64,000 nucleotides of DNA from Gari tellinella (lineage: Eukaryota; Mollusca; Bivalvia; Cardiida; Psammobiidae): NCBI GenBank assembly GCA_922989275.2, contig OV277864.1, positions 72,420,158 through 72,484,157 on the forward strand, given 5' to 3'. The notes beneath the pieces are model-generated. The model saw nothing but the letters and a program-made list of their open reading frames with translations. It did no database searches and was not told the origin of the DNA. Each line of letters starts with the position of its first letter. Positions within the stretch are counted from its first letter, which is position 1. Both the position numbers and the translations under genes were made by a program. Below, one piece after another: positions 60,432 through 64,000 of the stretch.

Positions 60432-60499
60432 GCAAACAGTTTGTGTCCTGATGAGATGCCGAGTTACTCGGTATCTCATCTGGATTCAAATTGTTTGAC
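60432..60499. repeat. Hairpin with altered but paired arms
   Basis: CAAACAGTTTGTGTCCTGAT then GAGATGCCGAG, TTA, CTCGGTATCTC. It has the same layout as the GATCAGACGCC hairpins, but several bases differ and the arms still pair. Confidence 0.55.
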
Positions 60500-60604
60500 A
60501 CCCTGGTGACGTGTCTTTGACGGCAATGTATATATATCAACTGTGAGGATTGTTGCAACCGACAATGTTTGCATACAACAATAACACTACGGCAGTGGAT
60601 TTAA

Positions 60605-60921
60605 CACTTTTATGATCAAAATTTTTGGGAGATTTTTACCTCTTCACCGCTTTATTGTCGACTGCTTCATTAATATTGGCTGCAAGACACATTTCAAAGT
60701 AAGTTAGATTGAAGGTTGTATGACTTAATGCAATATTAATGTCGATAAGGGTTCTGCTTGAGAGGTGAGTGTATTGTTTGTGTTACGTTACCTGCTTGAG
60801 TCTTTCGTATTTATTTCAAGTAGTTTGGGTCCTGATCAGACACCGCTAAAAGTAGCGTATGATCAGGTCCCAAACTTTTTGCAAACGCGCTTTCAAGCGT
60901 CATTGAGAGTAAACGGGTTTA
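60605..60921 (-). mobile_element. Family G MITE, inverted and enlarged
   Basis: Reverse complement of family G: TCACCGCTTTATTGTCGACT at the left and CAAGCGTCATTGAGAGTAAA at the right. About 75 extra bases lie between the body and the hairpin at 60828-60880. Confidence 0.55.
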
Positions 60922-61352
60922 AGTTTCACTTCAACATATTGATGAATATAGACAACATATGTTCTGTTGTTTATTATATACAAATGTGTAATGAATTAAT
61001 ATGAATGAGATAGTCTGTCGGTGAGAGCACGCACTAAGGTATCCATGCAATAGCAAATATGTTATTCTTTCCAAAACGCAAACGAAGTGCCATTAAATGA
61101 AGAAAGTATCGTTTTAATTTTAATCTGAGTCGCAAACAACACTGAGCAACATGATCTGACAGGGAGTTACAGGGTGTTTAATTTGGATATAGACCCCGGT
61201 ATCAAGGAAAACAGTTAATGGCAGAAAATTATTTTTGGGAAACAATAGGGTCGTCAACACGAAATATATCCCTATTCATGCCTCCATTGTTCGTTATTCC
61301 AATAAATACGAAAGACGCAACATAAACAATACACCAACCTCTCAAGCAGAAC

Positions 61353-61412
61353 ACACACACAGTCATACCATAACAAACACACACACACCCGCACGCACAC
61401 ACACACACACAC
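61353..61412. repeat. (CA)n microsatellite region
   Basis: ACACAC runs with CACGC interruptions. Further CA runs lie at 61640-61660 and 61922-61950. Frames across it are low complexity. Confidence 0.85.
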
Positions 61413-61429
61413 ATACTGGTTTTACTATC

Positions 61430-61912
61430 AGACAGAGGTACACGTTTCACAGCATCGTACCGAGGTGTACGCTTTATAGGTCAAAGAGCTTAAGATAAAT
61501 ATGGCAAAAGGTTTTCAGGATGATCACAGTTTCAAATGATGTGAAGAAAATATTGAATTTATAAAGAATTACTGATCAACACCAGACCTACAAAGTGAGG
61601 TAGGTAATGGGCAAAAACTCTGTTTCAAACCGAGGTAAAGCACACACACACGCACATCACCTACAAAACGAGGTACACTCACACATCACCTACACATATC
61701 GTTATCGACTGTGTGCAAACACACACCGACACGCAAACAGGTTCTAGAAAAGCAAACCGAGGTACACGAGATATTTTGTGTGCGTTTGTATCTTGAACTG
61801 AGCATGCTAAATGAAAGGTATACCTACCGAGGTATTAATAAAAACTACCTCGCTTGTTGGAGGTACCTCGCTTCGTTGCTGTGTACTCCTATGACGTACC
61901 TCGCTTTGATAG
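61430..61912. repeat. Cluster of CGAGGTA words on both strands
   Basis: GAGGTA/CGAGGTAC words occur near 61434, 61461, 61593, 61631, 61669, 61758 and 61828, then as the complement (TACCTCGCTT) near 61845, 61864 and 61897. They are mixed with CA repeats. The last three form closely spaced inverted copies. Confidence 0.6.
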
Positions 61913-61989
61913 TGTCACCAACGCACCCACACACACCCGCACATACACACATGCGCTCACTACCATTCCTTCACCTACACACTAAATAG

Positions 61990-64000
61990 AAAACAACACG
62001 CAAGACAAACATAAAGCAAAGTGAACATAGGAGCCCGCCTTGGTATTAACAATTAATTATAAATGTACCATCAACAGCCACTGGGGGTTAAACCTAAGTT
62101 TAGGGGCGCCAAGCCTCACTCTTATCTCTAAAGACGAACAGTGTACATAAAATATAAACCCTGTTCCACTACCTTAAAACCAAAAGGTCATGTGTGTTGA
62201 TGATTGTAGTGAAACGTCCATTCATGGGGTTTAGTGGAGACATAAAACTTCTATTAGTTTAATACTTACTTACCTCAACTGTAGCTATTATCATGCTTAA
62301 CATGCGTTATTCAGCAATCGTGAATCTGAATGTATACGTTGTGCAGTTGAACCTTAGTATTGGCACGTAGTCTCCCTATATCATGTATATTATTCCTCCT
62401 GTTTAAAATGATAACGTTCTGAAACAGTTTAGGCCTAGTACGTAAAATGAGTATTTCAATGAATGACAAACGACAAACTCAATCGAACACAAACTTGTGA
62501 TTAGGCGTCACACAGTTGATCAACGATGGCCATTTTATTATCAATCCAGCAATTATCAATAATTGTGTCTCACTGAAAGTTACATGCTTTTAAGAAATCT
62601 CAAGTCCTATGTCCATGTTTAAAGTAGCTTCTATCTAAGAGACATCATAAAGCCGTCATAATAAATCATACAATTTACCATGTCTAGACACTAACATATT
62701 TTTTGATCATCTTTTATATTTTGTTCTTAAAAGGAATGACTCAAAACCAATTTTTAATTCCACGTTTCTTATTTCCACAAAAAGTTTTGCGATTGCTTGA
62801 AAACCCTATACATTTTGACTGTTATTTAATGCTTTAAATATTGATCAAGTAAAAAATAGTCAAGTCAATTTCAAGTATTTTCTCGAGTACACATGTTTAC
62901 AGGATCCTAATGAAAGTGAAGTTTTTTTCAACTTCTATCATGTAACATGATAAATATGAAAATGTTCAAACACACTAATCGGTGATTGTGGCAGATTCAT
63001 GAAAGAACACATATTTATCCATCCGCATGTTTAACCTATAACTCCTTAACTACGCTTTTTTACGTCTTTAAGTTATTCTTCCATTGAGACAAACTGTTTA
63101 ATTTATTTACTTTTATGAACATGAACCATAGGAAATATAGTTCCGATACCTAATCAGATAATAGCTCAAAGTATGCTGAAGTGAAGAAGAATGCCACTTG
63201 AAGAGCATTTATAATTTCTGGACTAAATGAGCTAATAAATTAATATTGTTCGCTTAAAATTCTAGGTCAATATTATCCTCATACAAGATTTGTACAATAT
63301 CGTCAAAAAAAGGGTTTGTCAATAGCGTTAACGCATAATTTTTTTTTGAATTAGTATCATACTCATTTAGAACTGTTAATTCTAAATTTAACAAGTAATG
63401 GTAACTCAACTTTGAATTCGGTATCATTTTTCATATTAACATTTAACTTGTTATTAACGAACCACTATCATACTAATATATGATCCGTCTCAACATATTT
63501 TGTTGACATTCGTATGCTTTTGATAAATGTTTTCTCCAGGGAACTGGTTGTTCAAAAGTAATAAATATCCATTACAACTTATGTCAGTTTCAATACATAA
63601 TTCCAGTCAAAAGAAATTGGTATACAAATTTGTACTTGGGTAACGGAACTAGGTCAACATTTTCTGTGTGTACATTTTACTGTAGTAATAATCAATGACA
63701 GAAGAAAATTATTTTGACAAGAAGCTATGTTGCCTTATTTTAAGTTGTTGTTTGTTTTCAGGACACTAAAACTAAACGGCAATGCCTATACGTATCCTCT
63801 GAAACTTGGCGAAATTGATCAAATGGAATTGATCGCATTCTAGGTAATGATGTTTCACACCATCTAAAGACACACGAGATTGACCTTCACTTCTGCAAAT
63901 CCATACTATCGTTATTTCAAAAATAAACTAACAAAATGGAAATGCATATATTTGAATTTCTTATGGTATACAAAGTGTTGGAATATAAAGTATGTACATC
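61990..64000. other. Segmental-duplication sequence without a gene
   Basis: It matches 45.35-47.46 kb in blocks. A worn family A MITE lies at about 63031-63250. An acceptor-like TTGTTTTCAG at 63752-63761 is followed by a short open stretch, but I cannot support an exon. Confidence 0.4.

Larger units (their letters stand above)
51610..63830. repeat. Segmental duplication, copy 2
   Basis: This is the partner of 30480-47500, in the same order and orientation. It lacks the inverted repeat at 36.8-38.9 kb and several MITEs present in copy 1, and has its own insertions (for example 58.1 kb and 61.2-62.0 kb). Confidence 0.65.

Noticed and set aside
63762..63840. Possible terminal exon after TTGTTTTCAG
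   Set aside because: An open stretch to TAG exists in one phase, but the duplicated copy at 47444 has a stop early in that frame, and no upstream exon was found.
1..64000. CRISPR array, operon or bacterial gene cluster
   Set aside because: Introns, MITE density and lack of long open frames show eukaryotic nuclear DNA. The repeated palindromes are dispersed transposons, not regularly spaced repeats.

Overview
The window looks like nuclear DNA from an invertebrate animal. It is AT-rich, split by spliceosomal introns and crowded with miniature inverted-repeat transposable elements (MITEs). A bivalve mollusc is my best guess from the repeat style and gene content, but this is an inference: no marker gene here fixes the species.

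One protein-coding gene is well supported. It lies on the + strand between about 16.2 kb and 27.2 kb. Six exons (16951-17164, 18870-18908, 20314-20478, 22088-22420, 23574-23906, 27038-27207) have consensus AG/GT borders. Joined, they form an unbroken 1254-base frame (417 residues plus stop), and all five joins are in phase 1. The order is: basic cytoplasmic tail, one transmembrane signal anchor, a 13-residue linker from a 39-base exon, a Thr/Ser-rich stalk, two immunoglobulin-like domains of 111 codons each, and a C-terminal Cys-rich domain resembling a chitin-binding peritrophin-A (CBM14) module. There is no Met in the first supported exon, so at least one 5' exon is missing; a weak candidate lies at 16210-16248. 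Two Ig domains followed by a chitin-binding-like domain is the layout of the secreted VCBP immune lectins of amphioxus and tunicates. Here it appears on a type II membrane anchor, and this is the most interesting object in the window.

Left region (1-16.2 kb): MITEs, a 4.7-kb TTAA-flanked insertion sitting in the centre of a hairpin and carrying a non-LTR reverse-transcriptase fragment and a tRNA-like sequence, and a cluster of ACGCGT motifs. No gene was recognised.

Gene region (16.2-27.5 kb): every intron holds MITEs, some nested inside others.

Right region (28-64 kb): no convincing gene. Much of it is an old, indel-ridden tandem segmental duplication (about 30.5-47.5 kb against about 51.6-63.8 kb). 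It also holds a large inverted repeat near 37-39 kb, an identical 158-base direct repeat near 40.6-41.1 kb, simple repeats and more MITEs.

The MITEs fall into at least ten families. Some have TTAA target sites (piggyBac-like: families A, F, G) and some have TA target sites with CAGT ends (Tc1/mariner/pogo-like: families B, C, D, H, J). A striking feature is that the same long central hairpins occur inside families with unrelated ends. Family letters are my own labels. All alignments were made by eye, so repeat borders may be off by a few bases.
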